Assembly (NCBI GenBank): GCA_958427375.1
Contig: CAUABY010000042.1
Span: forward strand, 1 to 11,811
Length of the DNA: 11,811 bases
Direction: 5' to 3'
Source of the DNA: an uncultured Eubacteriales bacterium
GTDB taxonomy: Bacteria > Bacillota > Clostridia > Oscillospirales > Oscillospiraceae
Positions 6,646 to 11,811 of the stretch are shown piece by piece. The notes beneath the pieces were generated by a model, which was given only the letters and a program-made list of their open reading frames with translations, was not told where the DNA came from and made no database searches. Made by a program: the position numbers and the translations under genes. Each line of letters opens with the position of its first letter. Positions within the stretch are counted from its first letter, which is position 1.

Positions 6646-7979
6646 AGGTATTTCACGTCCTGGAATATGTCTGTATAGAAGTCGTAACCGATAATCCGCT
6701 CCACGCCATAATATTGACCCATGTAGCTGTTCACCCAATCAATTGGCGACGGGAAAGGCATTTCATATGCTATGCTGTATCTTGTGCAGCCGTAAAGTCC
6801 GGGCAGATATAGTTCGGGCGTGCCGTCAATGCTTGCCTGAATCATTTTAGCCTCATTAGCCTTGAACTGCGCAAAGGTGGACACTATGTCGCCGGTGCCG
6901 GTTATACCCCAGAAGAGAGCGGCAGCACAGAGAAGAAGCAATATCCCGCTGACAGCCTTTTTGTAATTCAGCTCGAAGAGCCAGTTTAAGAGCATGCCGT
7001 CCGAAATGATCAGGAAGATTGCGGCGGGAGAGGCACAGCGGGCGGGATAAATCTTGGCAAGAAGCATCACGCCGTTTGCACAGAGGAAGCCGAGAAAAAA
7101 TATCCCGGCGAGGATGAGCCGCTTCTTGTTGACTTTTGAGAACGAACACAGCGCAAAACTTAAAATAAACAGCGCGATAAGCAGCCAGAAGAACTTGAAA
7201 TAGCCCATCACGTTCAAAAAACTGTGGTAGAAGGTTACGAAGCTGACGGAAGAGCTCTTTACAGCGGATTCAGCGGGCTGAAGCGCCATGAAGAGAAGCC
7301 CGGCGAAGGACGCGATGACGCCGAGAATATAATATATGCCGACCGTTCGCTTCTCATAAAATCGCACGGCCAGAATAAAGGCGAGTGCTGCAAGAAAGCT
7401 CGCCGTGGACATGGTCTCCTGAAAAGCGCCGCAGATAAAGGCAAAGAGTACCAGACCAAGGCCGAGGAGCGGGTTTTTAATGCTCTTTCCATCTATGAAA
7501 AGCCGGCAGTAGGGGAGCAGAAACACTAAATTCAAGACGATTGCCCATAAGTAATTTATTGACCCGTCCAGCCACAGCATGACTTCGCCGAAAGCGGGAG
7601 TGAAAACCCAAACGGCGAAAAAGCTCAGCAGGAGGATAAGCGCCCGACTTCGCGGCAGGTCACAGGAGACAAAGTGACATATGAGAAGAAGGAGCACGGA
7701 AGATACTGCGGAATTTATTACATTGAAAACTGCTTTCGGCAGAAGCTCAAAGAGATGAACAAAAAAGTGAGCGATTAACCGCCCGTTCATGGTCTGAGTA
7801 TGGGCGGCGAGCGAGGGAAAGATGTCCGAAATGCTTTCTATACGCTCACCAGTGTCGAAGCTGAAATGATAGGCAAAATCGTCAGCCTGATATGGCGTTA
7901 GAAAATTCAGCGCGAGCATAAATATAAAGAGCAGCGCAAGTGCAGCGGCGTATGCTCTCTTAGATAATAAAATCTTCAT
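6639..7979 (-). CDS. Polytopic membrane protein, DUF6056-like (GT-C glycosyltransferase-like)
   Basis: A 446-residue integral membrane protein with about 11 hydrophobic segments and a soluble C-terminal tail of roughly 60 residues. After the first segment the loop has TPYQADDFAYHF, with the paired acidic residues typical of the first external loop of GT-C glycosyltransferases, followed by TMNGRLIAHF and DGSINYLWA, which I recognise as the pattern of DUF6056 proteins. These are usually placed among lipid-linked sugar transferases of the cell surface, but the activity of this family has not been shown as far as I know. Start ATG 7979 is preferred: GGGGTG lies at 7987-7992, and the longer frame begins with TTG at 7994 inside that ribosome site. 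It is divergent from an acyltransferase gene, which suggests a joint role in decorating a surface glycan or lipid. That role is inference. Confidence 0.75.
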   Translation of the reverse strand: MKILLSKRAYAAALALLFIFMLALNFLTPYQADDFAYHFSFDTGERIESISDIFPSLAAHTQTMNGRLIAHFFVHLFELLPKAVFNVINSAVSSVLLLLICHFVSCDLPRSRALILLLSFFAVWVFTPAFGEVMLWLDGSINYLWAIVLNLVFLLPYCRLFIDGKSIKNPLLGLGLVLFAFICGAFQETMSTASFLAALAFILAVRFYEKRTVGIYYILGVIASFAGLLFMALQPAESAVKSSSVSFVTFYHSFLNVMGYFKFFWLLIALFILSFALCSFSKVNKKRLILAGIFFLGFLCANGVMLLAKIYPARCASPAAIFLIISDGMLLNWLFELNYKKAVSGILLLLCAAALFWGITGTGDIVSTFAQFKANEAKMIQASIDGTPELYLPGLYGCTRYSIAYEMPFPSPIDWVNSYMGQYYGVERIIGYDFYTDIFQDVKYLN

Positions 7980-8023
7980 CGAATAGCACCCCAATTTGAG
8001 TAACTTAGAGAATTATGTCACTT

Positions 8024-8052
8024 ATTATAATATGTGCGTTCCCCTTTTGCAA
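8024..8052 (-). promoter_or_regulatory. Sigma-A promoter of the DUF6056-like gene
   Basis: On the minus strand: -35 TTGCAA (8047-8052), 17-bp spacer, -10 TATAAT (8024-8029). The -35 lies in the short dyad CCCTT-TTGC-AAGGG, which may be chance or an operator. Confidence 0.7.
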
Positions 8053-8069
8053 GGGAGAAACATTTTGCC

Positions 8070-8098
8070 TTGACATATGTGTGGTTTGCCGCTATAGT
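8070..8098 (+). promoter_or_regulatory. Strong sigma-A promoter of the acyltransferase gene
   Basis: -35 TTGACA (8070-8075, perfect), 17-bp spacer, -10 TATAGT (8093-8098). It is back to back with the DUF6056 promoter: the two -35 boxes are only 17 bp apart, so the polymerases could interfere with each other or be co-controlled. Confidence 0.8.
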
Positions 8099-8101
8099 TC
8101 T

Positions 8102-8118
8102 ATACAATATAGTTGTAT
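8102..8118. promoter_or_regulatory. Dyad at the acyltransferase transcription start (possible operator)
   Basis: ATACAA-TATAG-TTGTAT, a perfect 6-bp dyad with a 5-bp centre, sits right after the -10 box and covers the expected start of transcription. In addition TATAGTT occurs at 8093-8099 and again at 8108-8114, a 15-bp spacing. The position suits a repressor site; the regulator is unknown. Confidence 0.4.
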
Positions 8119-8190
8119 TATTTGCCTTACATCATCCGCAGCGACAAGAGTGTGACTCTCTCGACGGATAAGAGGAATGTATTTCTGATA

Positions 8191-9270
8191 ATGATTGATA
8201 AGAGAGAAAAGTTAAGTTCATTTGATGCACTGAGGGTATACTCGTGCTTTGCGGTCATGAGCTATCACGCCTATATCACACTTTGGGGCTACTCAGGGCT
8301 TTCCGTTTTCTTCGTGATGTCGGGTTTCCTCTGCGTGTACAATTACTTTGGTGACGGAAAGACATCTAAGCTCGGCTTGGGAGAAAGCCTGAGCTTCTCT
8401 CTGAAAAAGATAAAGAAACTCTACCCGCTGCACCTTGTGATGCTCGTATATCCGCTTATAACACAGCTCTATGGACTGCTGAACGGACTATTGCCGGCGT
8501 GGCGTTTTTTCACAAAGCTTGCGGCGAATGTGCTGCTTGTTCACGCGTGGATACCAGTAAATGAGTACTATTTCTCTTTTAACGTGCCGAGCTGGTATCT
8601 CTCGGCGATGATGTTTTTGTACCTTATGCTCCCCTTTGTATTGCGGTGCATGGAGAAGTACCGCAGCCGCCGCACGGCACTTGTGACGGCGCTTGCGATA
8701 TTCCTGCTGCAAATAGTTTCGAGTGTTGCGGCGGAGAAGATATACATAGCGGCCGCGAGACCCGACCCTGTGGAGCTTGCGGGATTTTACCAGTGGTTTG
8801 TTCAGGTATTCCCAATCTACAGGCTGGGCGATTTTGTCATCGGCGGTAATCTTGCGTATTTCTTCCTGCACGGGGAAAAGCGCGAGATCTCACCCATACG
8901 CGGCACGGTGGCGGAGCTTTCTGCGATAATTCTCACGGTGCTGGCGCAATTCGTGTATATACGTGTGCCGAAGAATACTACCTGCATGTTCCTGGTCTCG
9001 TCAGCGGCGCTGGTGTATGCTTTCGCGCACAACAGCGGCTGTATAACCAGAGTACTGACAAATAAAGCAATAAAGCAGCTCGCCGCACTCAGCGCAGATA
9101 TTTACCTCATACATTTTCCGGTTATAATGCTTGCTGGGGTAATATCAACGCGTCTGCCGCTTGCCGCGGGCGTGCAGAAAGTGTTTTTCATATGCTTCGT
9201 ATTCGGCCTTACATATGGTGGAGCAATACTTGCAAAATCTATCCGAAGAAAAAACCGGCGTTTTACTTGA
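8191..9270 (+). CDS. Acyltransferase family 3 membrane protein
   Basis: A 359-residue polytopic protein of the acyltransferase-3 (OafA/YrhL-type) family, which moves acetyl or other acyl groups onto sugars of envelope polymers or lipids. The N terminus has the R-x10-H motif (Arg15 to His26, FDALRVYSCFAVMSYHAY) and the following SVFFVMSGFL stretch typical of the family. About ten hydrophobic segments follow, and the last part, SADIYLIHFPVIM, matches the family's C-terminal motif. Start ATG 8191 gives the usual short cytoplasmic lead (MIDKREKLSSFDALR). Its ribosome site is weak: AGAGG at 8171-8175 is 15 nt away. The frame stays open upstream to a TTG at 8113, but that falls about 8 nt after the expected transcription start and adds unconserved residues. 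Neighbouring the DUF6056 protein, it probably modifies a surface glycan; the substrate is unknown. Confidence 0.88.
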   Translation: MIDKREKLSSFDALRVYSCFAVMSYHAYITLWGYSGLSVFFVMSGFLCVYNYFGDGKTSKLGLGESLSFSLKKIKKLYPLHLVMLVYPLITQLYGLLNGLLPAWRFFTKLAANVLLVHAWIPVNEYYFSFNVPSWYLSAMMFLYLMLPFVLRCMEKYRSRRTALVTALAIFLLQIVSSVAAEKIYIAAARPDPVELAGFYQWFVQVFPIYRLGDFVIGGNLAYFFLHGEKREISPIRGTVAELSAIILTVLAQFVYIRVPKNTTCMFLVSSAALVYAFAHNSGCITRVLTNKAIKQLAALSADIYLIHFPVIMLAGVISTRLPLAAGVQKVFFICFVFGLTYGGAILAKSIRRKNRRFT

Positions 9271-9295
9271 CATAACAACAATATGGCGCTAAAAT
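9267..9295 (+). promoter_or_regulatory. Sigma-A promoter of rny
   Basis: -35 TTGACA (9267-9272, perfect), 17-bp spacer, -10 TAAAAT (9290-9295). The TGA at 9268-9270 inside the -35 box is the stop codon of the acyltransferase gene. Transcription should start near 9302, giving a leader of about 160 nt. Confidence 0.75.
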
Positions 9296-9303
9296 AGCAA
9301 AGA

Positions 9304-9344
9304 TAATATTTAATGGAGCCATGGGGAAGCTCCTGCCAATATTA
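9304..9344 (+). ncRNA. Structured hairpin at the 5' end of the rny leader RNA
   Basis: Outer stem TAATATT (9304-9310) with AATATTA (9338-9344), 7 bp; internal loop TAAT/TGCC; inner stem GGAGC (9315-9319) with GCTCC (9329-9333); 9-nt loop CATGGGGAA. It begins at the predicted transcription start and is followed 11 nt later by a terminator. I do not recognise a known riboswitch class. GAGCCAT (9316-9322) could instead pair with ATGGCTC (9371-9377) in the terminator arm. Confidence 0.45.
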
Positions 9345-9355
9345 CTTTTCAATTT

Positions 9356-9384
9356 AGACGGGTTCGTTTTATGGCTCGTTTTTT
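9356..9384 (+). terminator. Intrinsic terminator in the rny leader (possible attenuator)
   Basis: AGACGGGTT (9356-9364) pairs with GGCTCGTTT (9373-9381), including G-U wobbles, around an 8-nt loop; a T run (9379-9384) overlaps and follows the 3' arm. It ends acyltransferase transcripts but also lies downstream of the rny promoter, so it could attenuate rny. No convincing second promoter was seen between it and rny; the TAATAC at 9405-9410 lacks a good -35. Confidence 0.6.
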
Positions 9385-9461
9385 CTTAGATTAAAGTTAA
9401 ATCTAATACCAGCATAAACCCACCAAAAAATTCTTAAAGAATGGAGGTGTGTTTACTTACT

Positions 9462-11003
9462 ATGCCAACGCCTTTGTGGATTGTTATTATAGCCGCAGCC
9501 GCGGTTATTGCGTTTATACTCGGCGTAACCTACCGTAAGCAGGTTGCTGAGCGGGAGATAGCCAGCGCTGAGGACGAAGCAAAACGTATAATAAATGAGT
9601 CAATTAAAAGTGCAGAGAGCAAGAAGAGAGAAGCTCTCGTAGAGGCAAAGGAAGAAATACACAAGGCTCGCTCTGAATACGAGCGGGAGGAGAAGTCGCG
9701 CCGCGCCGAGCTCCAGAAGCAGGAACGCCGCCTGCAGCAGAAAGAGGAAACTCTTGACCGCAAGGTCGATGCCGTGGAGAAAAAGAGCGATACGCTAAAC
9801 AGCAAGATCGCCGCTGCCGACGCGCAGCAGAAAGAAATTGCTCTTATCAAAAAGAGCCAGCTTGAGATGTTGGAGAAGATCTCCGGCTTCTCAATTGAGG
9901 ACGCCAAGACCTACCTTATTAATAACGTGCGTGACGAGGTCACCCACGAGATGGCCGTCAAGGTCAAGGAGGTCGAGGCGCAGTACAAGGAAGAGGCCGA
10001 CGAGAAAGCGCGTGAGATTATCGCAACCGCGATTCAGCGCTGCGCCGCCGACCATGCAAGCGAAATTACAGTCTCTGTCGTACCACTCCCCAACGACGAG
10101 ATGAAAGGCCGCATCATCGGCCGCGAGGGTCGCAATATCCGCAGTATTGAGACGCTCACCGGCTGTGACCTTATCATTGACGATACCCCCGAAGCCATCA
10201 CCGTTTCGAGCTTTGACCCCGTGCGCCGCGAAATTGCGCGCCTCGCGCTCGAAAAGCTTATTCAGGACGGCCGCATCCATCCCGCACGCATTGAGGAGAT
10301 GGTCGCCAAAGCCCAGCGCGAAGTCAACGCCACGATTAAGGCCGAGGGCGAGCGCGCCGTGTTTGAGACCAATATCCACGGCCTGCACCCTGAGCTTGTC
10401 AAGCTGCTTGGCCGCATGAAGTACCGCACCAGCTATGGCCAGAACGTGCTCAACCACTCCGTTGAGGTCTCGCACATCGCGGGGCTGCTGGCATCCGAGC
10501 TGGGTGTGGATGTCGCCACCGCTAAGCGCGCGGGCCTGCTGCACGACATTGGTAAGGCCATTGACCACGAGGTCGAGGGCAGCCACGTCACCATCGGCGT
10601 GGACATCGCACGCAAGTACAAGGAGTCTGAGGCTGTTATCCACGCAATCGAGGCGCACCACGGCGACGTGGAGCCGCACACCGTTGTTGCCTGCCTTGTG
10701 CAGGCGGCTGACGCAATCTCCGCTTCCCGCCCCGGCGCCCGCCGCGAGAACATTGAGAACTATGTCAAGCGCCTTGAAAAGCTTGAAGAGGTCTCCAAGA
10801 GCTTCCCCGGCATCGCAAGCTCTTACGCGATTCAGGCCGGCCGCGAGATACGCATAATGGTCAAGCCTGAGGACGTGAGCGAGGATCAGATGGTTCTGCT
10901 CGCAAGAGACATCGCCAAAAAGATTGAGTCCGAGCTTACCTATCCCGGCCAGATAAAGGTTCACCTTCTGCGTGAGACCAAGGCTGTGGATTACGCAAAG
11001 TAA
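9462..11003 (+). CDS. rny: Ribonuclease Y
   Basis: A 513-residue RNase Y, the membrane-anchored endoribonuclease that starts bulk mRNA decay and processing in many Gram-positive bacteria. Order of domains: N-terminal membrane anchor (about 5-25, WIVIIAAAAVIAFILG), a long charged coiled coil (about 30-150), a KH RNA-binding domain with GRIIGREG at 216-223, and an HD metal-dependent phosphohydrolase domain (about 325-420) with His332, the HD pair His361-Asp362 in LLHDIGKA and His399-His400 in AHHGD. Length and ending are normal. ATG 9462 gives the usual MPTPLW start; GGAGGTG at 9443-9449 is 12 nt upstream, a longer spacing than usual. The in-frame ATG at 9441 contains this ribosome site and is rejected. 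A 5-bp hairpin (9430-9442) abuts the ribosome site. It is a monocistronic unit closed by the 11019-11050 hairpin. Confidence 0.97.
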   Translation: MPTPLWIVIIAAAAVIAFILGVTYRKQVAEREIASAEDEAKRIINESIKSAESKKREALVEAKEEIHKARSEYEREEKSRRAELQKQERRLQQKEETLDRKVDAVEKKSDTLNSKIAAADAQQKEIALIKKSQLEMLEKISGFSIEDAKTYLINNVRDEVTHEMAVKVKEVEAQYKEEADEKAREIIATAIQRCAADHASEITVSVVPLPNDEMKGRIIGREGRNIRSIETLTGCDLIIDDTPEAITVSSFDPVRREIARLALEKLIQDGRIHPARIEEMVAKAQREVNATIKAEGERAVFETNIHGLHPELVKLLGRMKYRTSYGQNVLNHSVEVSHIAGLLASELGVDVATAKRAGLLHDIGKAIDHEVEGSHVTIGVDIARKYKESEAVIHAIEAHHGDVEPHTVVACLVQAADAISASRPGARRENIENYVKRLEKLEEVSKSFPGIASSYAIQAGREIRIMVKPEDVSEDQMVLLARDIAKKIESELTYPGQIKVHLLRETKAVDYAK

Positions 11004-11018
11004 TAATTATAATAGTAG

Positions 11019-11052
11019 ATACCGCCGTTCCAGCAAAGGAGCGGCGGTATTT
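11019..11052 (+). terminator. Terminator of rny
   Basis: ATACCGCCGTTCC (11019-11031) pairs with GGAGCGGCGGTAT (11038-11050), 13 bp with one G-U wobble and a 6-nt loop AGCAAA. The stem is very stable but only TTT follows, so termination may be partial or the hairpin may protect the 3' end. Confidence 0.7.
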
Positions 11053-11159
11053 CACGCCTGAAAATGCCGCCGAGGAGACCCATGACGCGTAACAAGAGCC
11101 CTGTTGTCAAGCTGTACAAAAATTATCAAAAATTTTCTGTAGAAATAACGAAAAATTAC

Positions 11160-11188
11160 TTGACAGATTCAAGAAAAGTTGATATATT
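11160..11188 (+). promoter_or_regulatory. Strong sigma-A promoter of the rpsJ (S10) operon
   Basis: -35 TTGACA (11160-11165, perfect), 17-bp spacer, -10 TATATT (11183-11188). Phased A/T tracts at about 11117-11157 lie directly upstream, resembling an UP element as expected for a ribosomal protein operon. Transcription would start near 11195, about 300 nt before rpsJ. The stretch 11053-11116 shows nothing else recognisable. Confidence 0.8.
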
Positions 11189-11221
11189 ATTTAAGCTCGT
11201 GTGTAACAACATAGGAGTATT

Positions 11222-11251
11222 ATGCGAGGAAACAGGAGATTGCTCAAATGA
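11222..11251 (+). CDS. Possible leader peptide upstream of rpsJ
   Basis: A nine-codon reading frame, MRGNRRLLK then TGA, begins 4 nt after AGGAG (11213-11217). A second ATG (11248) overlaps its stop as ATGA, has AGGAG at 11233-11237 and encodes only MTR. Three of the first nine codons are arginine and two are leucine. It is about 27 nt from the predicted transcription start. Short frames like this arise by chance, so this is tentative. Confidence 0.25.
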   Translation: MRGNRRLLK

Positions 11252-11355
11252 CGAGGTAACTTCTGTGGAGTATGTCCGGTGTCGGCCTGGCCGACATGCA
11301 ATCGGGCGGCTGAAGCCTATCTTATTCACGCGTATATCGCGCGGACGGGGGATAG

Positions 11356-11382
11356 GGCCGGCTGAAATGCCGGTTTGTTTTT
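11356..11382 (+). terminator. Internal terminator in the rpsJ leader (possible attenuator)
   Basis: CCGGC (11358-11362) pairs with GCCGG (11369-11373) around TGAAAT, extended by two G-U pairs, followed by TTTGTTTTT (11374-11382). It lies between the rpsJ promoter and the gene, so unless antitermination occurs it would reduce S10 operon transcription. GCCGG could instead pair with CCGGT at 11276-11280. Confidence 0.5.
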
Positions 11383-11496
11383 CGGACGCGGCCTGATACG
11401 CACGGTTGTGTGTATAAGAAATTCCGGGCTTCATCTGTACGCATAATTGGCGGAGCCAATGCCGCCGCAAATACGTACAAAAAAGGAGAAAACAGC

Positions 11497-11811
11497 ATGG
11501 CAAGCACCACCAACAAGAACATGATCCGTATCCGCCTCAAGGCTTACGATCACCAGCTCATCGACAAGGCTGCCGAGACCATCGTTGAGGCTGCAAAGCG
11601 CACCGATGCAAAGGTTTCCGGCCCCATCCCCCTGCCCACCAAGACCGAGATAGTCACCATCCTTCGTGCAGTTCACAAGTACAAGGACAGCCGTGAGCAG
11701 TTTGAGCGCCGCACCCACAAGCGCCTCATCGACATCACCAACTCCACCCCCAAGACCGTCGAGGCCCTGATGAGCCTGGAGCTGCCCGCTGGTGTGGAGA
11801 TTGAAATTAAG
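11497..11811 (+). CDS. rpsJ: 30S ribosomal protein S10 (3' partial)
   Basis: The frame runs 105 codons to the window edge without a stop, ending in AGVEIEIK, which is at or within one or two residues of the usual S10 end. S10 is a 30S head protein near the decoding region and, with NusB, part of transcription antitermination complexes. Family motifs include MIRIRLKAYDHQLID (9-23), GPIPLPTKTE (42-51), FERRTHKRLIDI and PAGVEIEI. A short extension, MASTTNKN, precedes the usual start. ATG 11497 has AAGGAG at 11483-11488, 8 nt before it. rpsJ normally opens the S10-spc-alpha cluster, so rplC, rplD and others probably follow beyond the window. Codon use is biased to highly expressed C-ending codons. 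Confidence 0.97.
   Translation, partial: MASTTNKNMIRIRLKAYDHQLIDKAAETIVEAAKRTDAKVSGPIPLPTKTEIVTILRAVHKYKDSREQFERRTHKRLIDITNSTPKTVEALMSLELPAGVEIEIK

Larger units (their letters stand above)
11195..11496 (+). ncRNA. Structured leader RNA of rpsJ
   Basis: About 300 nt without a gene of normal size. In order: a mini-ORF at 11222-11251; hairpin TGTCGG/CCGACA (11280-11296, loop CCTGG); stem CCTATC (11316-11321) with GATAGG (11351-11356) enclosing CGCG-TATAT-CGCG (11329-11341); the terminator-like hairpin at 11358-11382; and a 3' element in which TGTACG (11436-11441) pairs with CGTACA (11474-11479), enclosing ATTGGC-GGA-GCCAAT (11446-11460), just above the ribosome site AAGGAG (11483-11488). The ribosomal protein S10 operon is autoregulated through its leader in gammaproteobacteria by L4; this leader does not obviously match that one, and I do not recognise a named class. 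Confidence 0.5.

Noticed and set aside
7979..7994. TTG 7994 as the start of the DUF6056-like protein
   Set aside because: This codon lies in the likely ribosome site for ATG 7979 and adds only five residues.
8113..8190. TTG 8113 as the start of the acyltransferase
   Set aside because: It lies within the dyad only about 8 nt after the predicted transcription start and would add a non-family extension; ATG 8191 gives the usual N terminus.
9304..9385. rny leader as a known riboswitch (preQ1, fluoride, ZTP, guanidine)
   Set aside because: From memory none of their conserved cores is present; a covariance-model search would be needed to be sure.
9891..10964. Long minus-strand reading frame opposite rny (357 codons)
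   Set aside because: Shadow of the RNase Y coding sequence; no ribosome site, promoter or recognisable domain.
11064..11396. Plus-strand reading frame of 110 codons before rpsJ
   Set aside because: It runs across the rpsJ promoter and leader hairpins, has no ribosome site and low-complexity, unconserved-looking content.
11431..11718. Minus-strand reading frame opposite rpsJ
   Set aside because: Antisense shadow of the S10 gene.

Overview
The window is chromosomal DNA from a Gram-positive, low-to-mid-GC lineage, most likely a class Clostridia member (Oscillospiraceae/Ruminococcaceae type). This rests on RNase Y with the Bacillota architecture, a family II pyrophosphatase of the CBS-DRTGG-CBS type, a VTC/DUF4956 pair, strong AGGAGG-type ribosome sites and sigma-A promoters with 17-bp spacers. 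The taxonomic call is inference from gene content. No mobile element, tRNA, rRNA or CRISPR array was seen.

Layout. (1) 1-1214, plus strand: the 3' part of a VTC-domain polyphosphate-polymerase-like gene overlapping a DUF4956 membrane-protein gene, closed by a strong bidirectional terminator at 1293-1328. (2) 1380-2087, minus strand: an unrecognised lipoprotein with its own promoter. (3) 2169-4707, minus strand: a two-gene operon, ppaC (regulated Mn-dependent pyrophosphatase) then dapF (diaminopimelate epimerase), with a good promoter at 4779-4807 and an intrinsic terminator after dapF. (4) 4824-6603, plus strand: an M3-family zinc oligoendopeptidase carrying an export signal, divergent from ppaC. 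(5) 6639-9270: a divergent pair, a DUF6056-like polytopic membrane protein (minus) and an acyltransferase-3 membrane protein (plus), sharing a 211-bp intergenic region with two face-to-face sigma-A promoters and a dyad at the acyltransferase start point. (6) 9267-11050, plus strand: rny (RNase Y), whose promoter overlaps the stop codon of the acyltransferase gene and whose leader of about 160 nt contains a structured hairpin followed by a terminator. (7) 11051-11811: a strong A-tract-backed promoter, a structured leader of about 300 nt with a mini-ORF and an internal terminator, then rpsJ (ribosomal protein S10), cut by the window end.

The genes do not form one pathway. They are housekeeping modules (polyphosphate and pyrophosphate metabolism, DAP supply for peptidoglycan, RNA turnover, ribosome synthesis) interleaved with envelope-associated accessory genes (lipoprotein, exported peptidase, DUF6056 protein, acyltransferase). 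I found no convincing new multi-gene system. The observations most worth following are the two leader RNAs, before rny and before rpsJ, both of which look like transcription-attenuation elements that I could not match to a known class.
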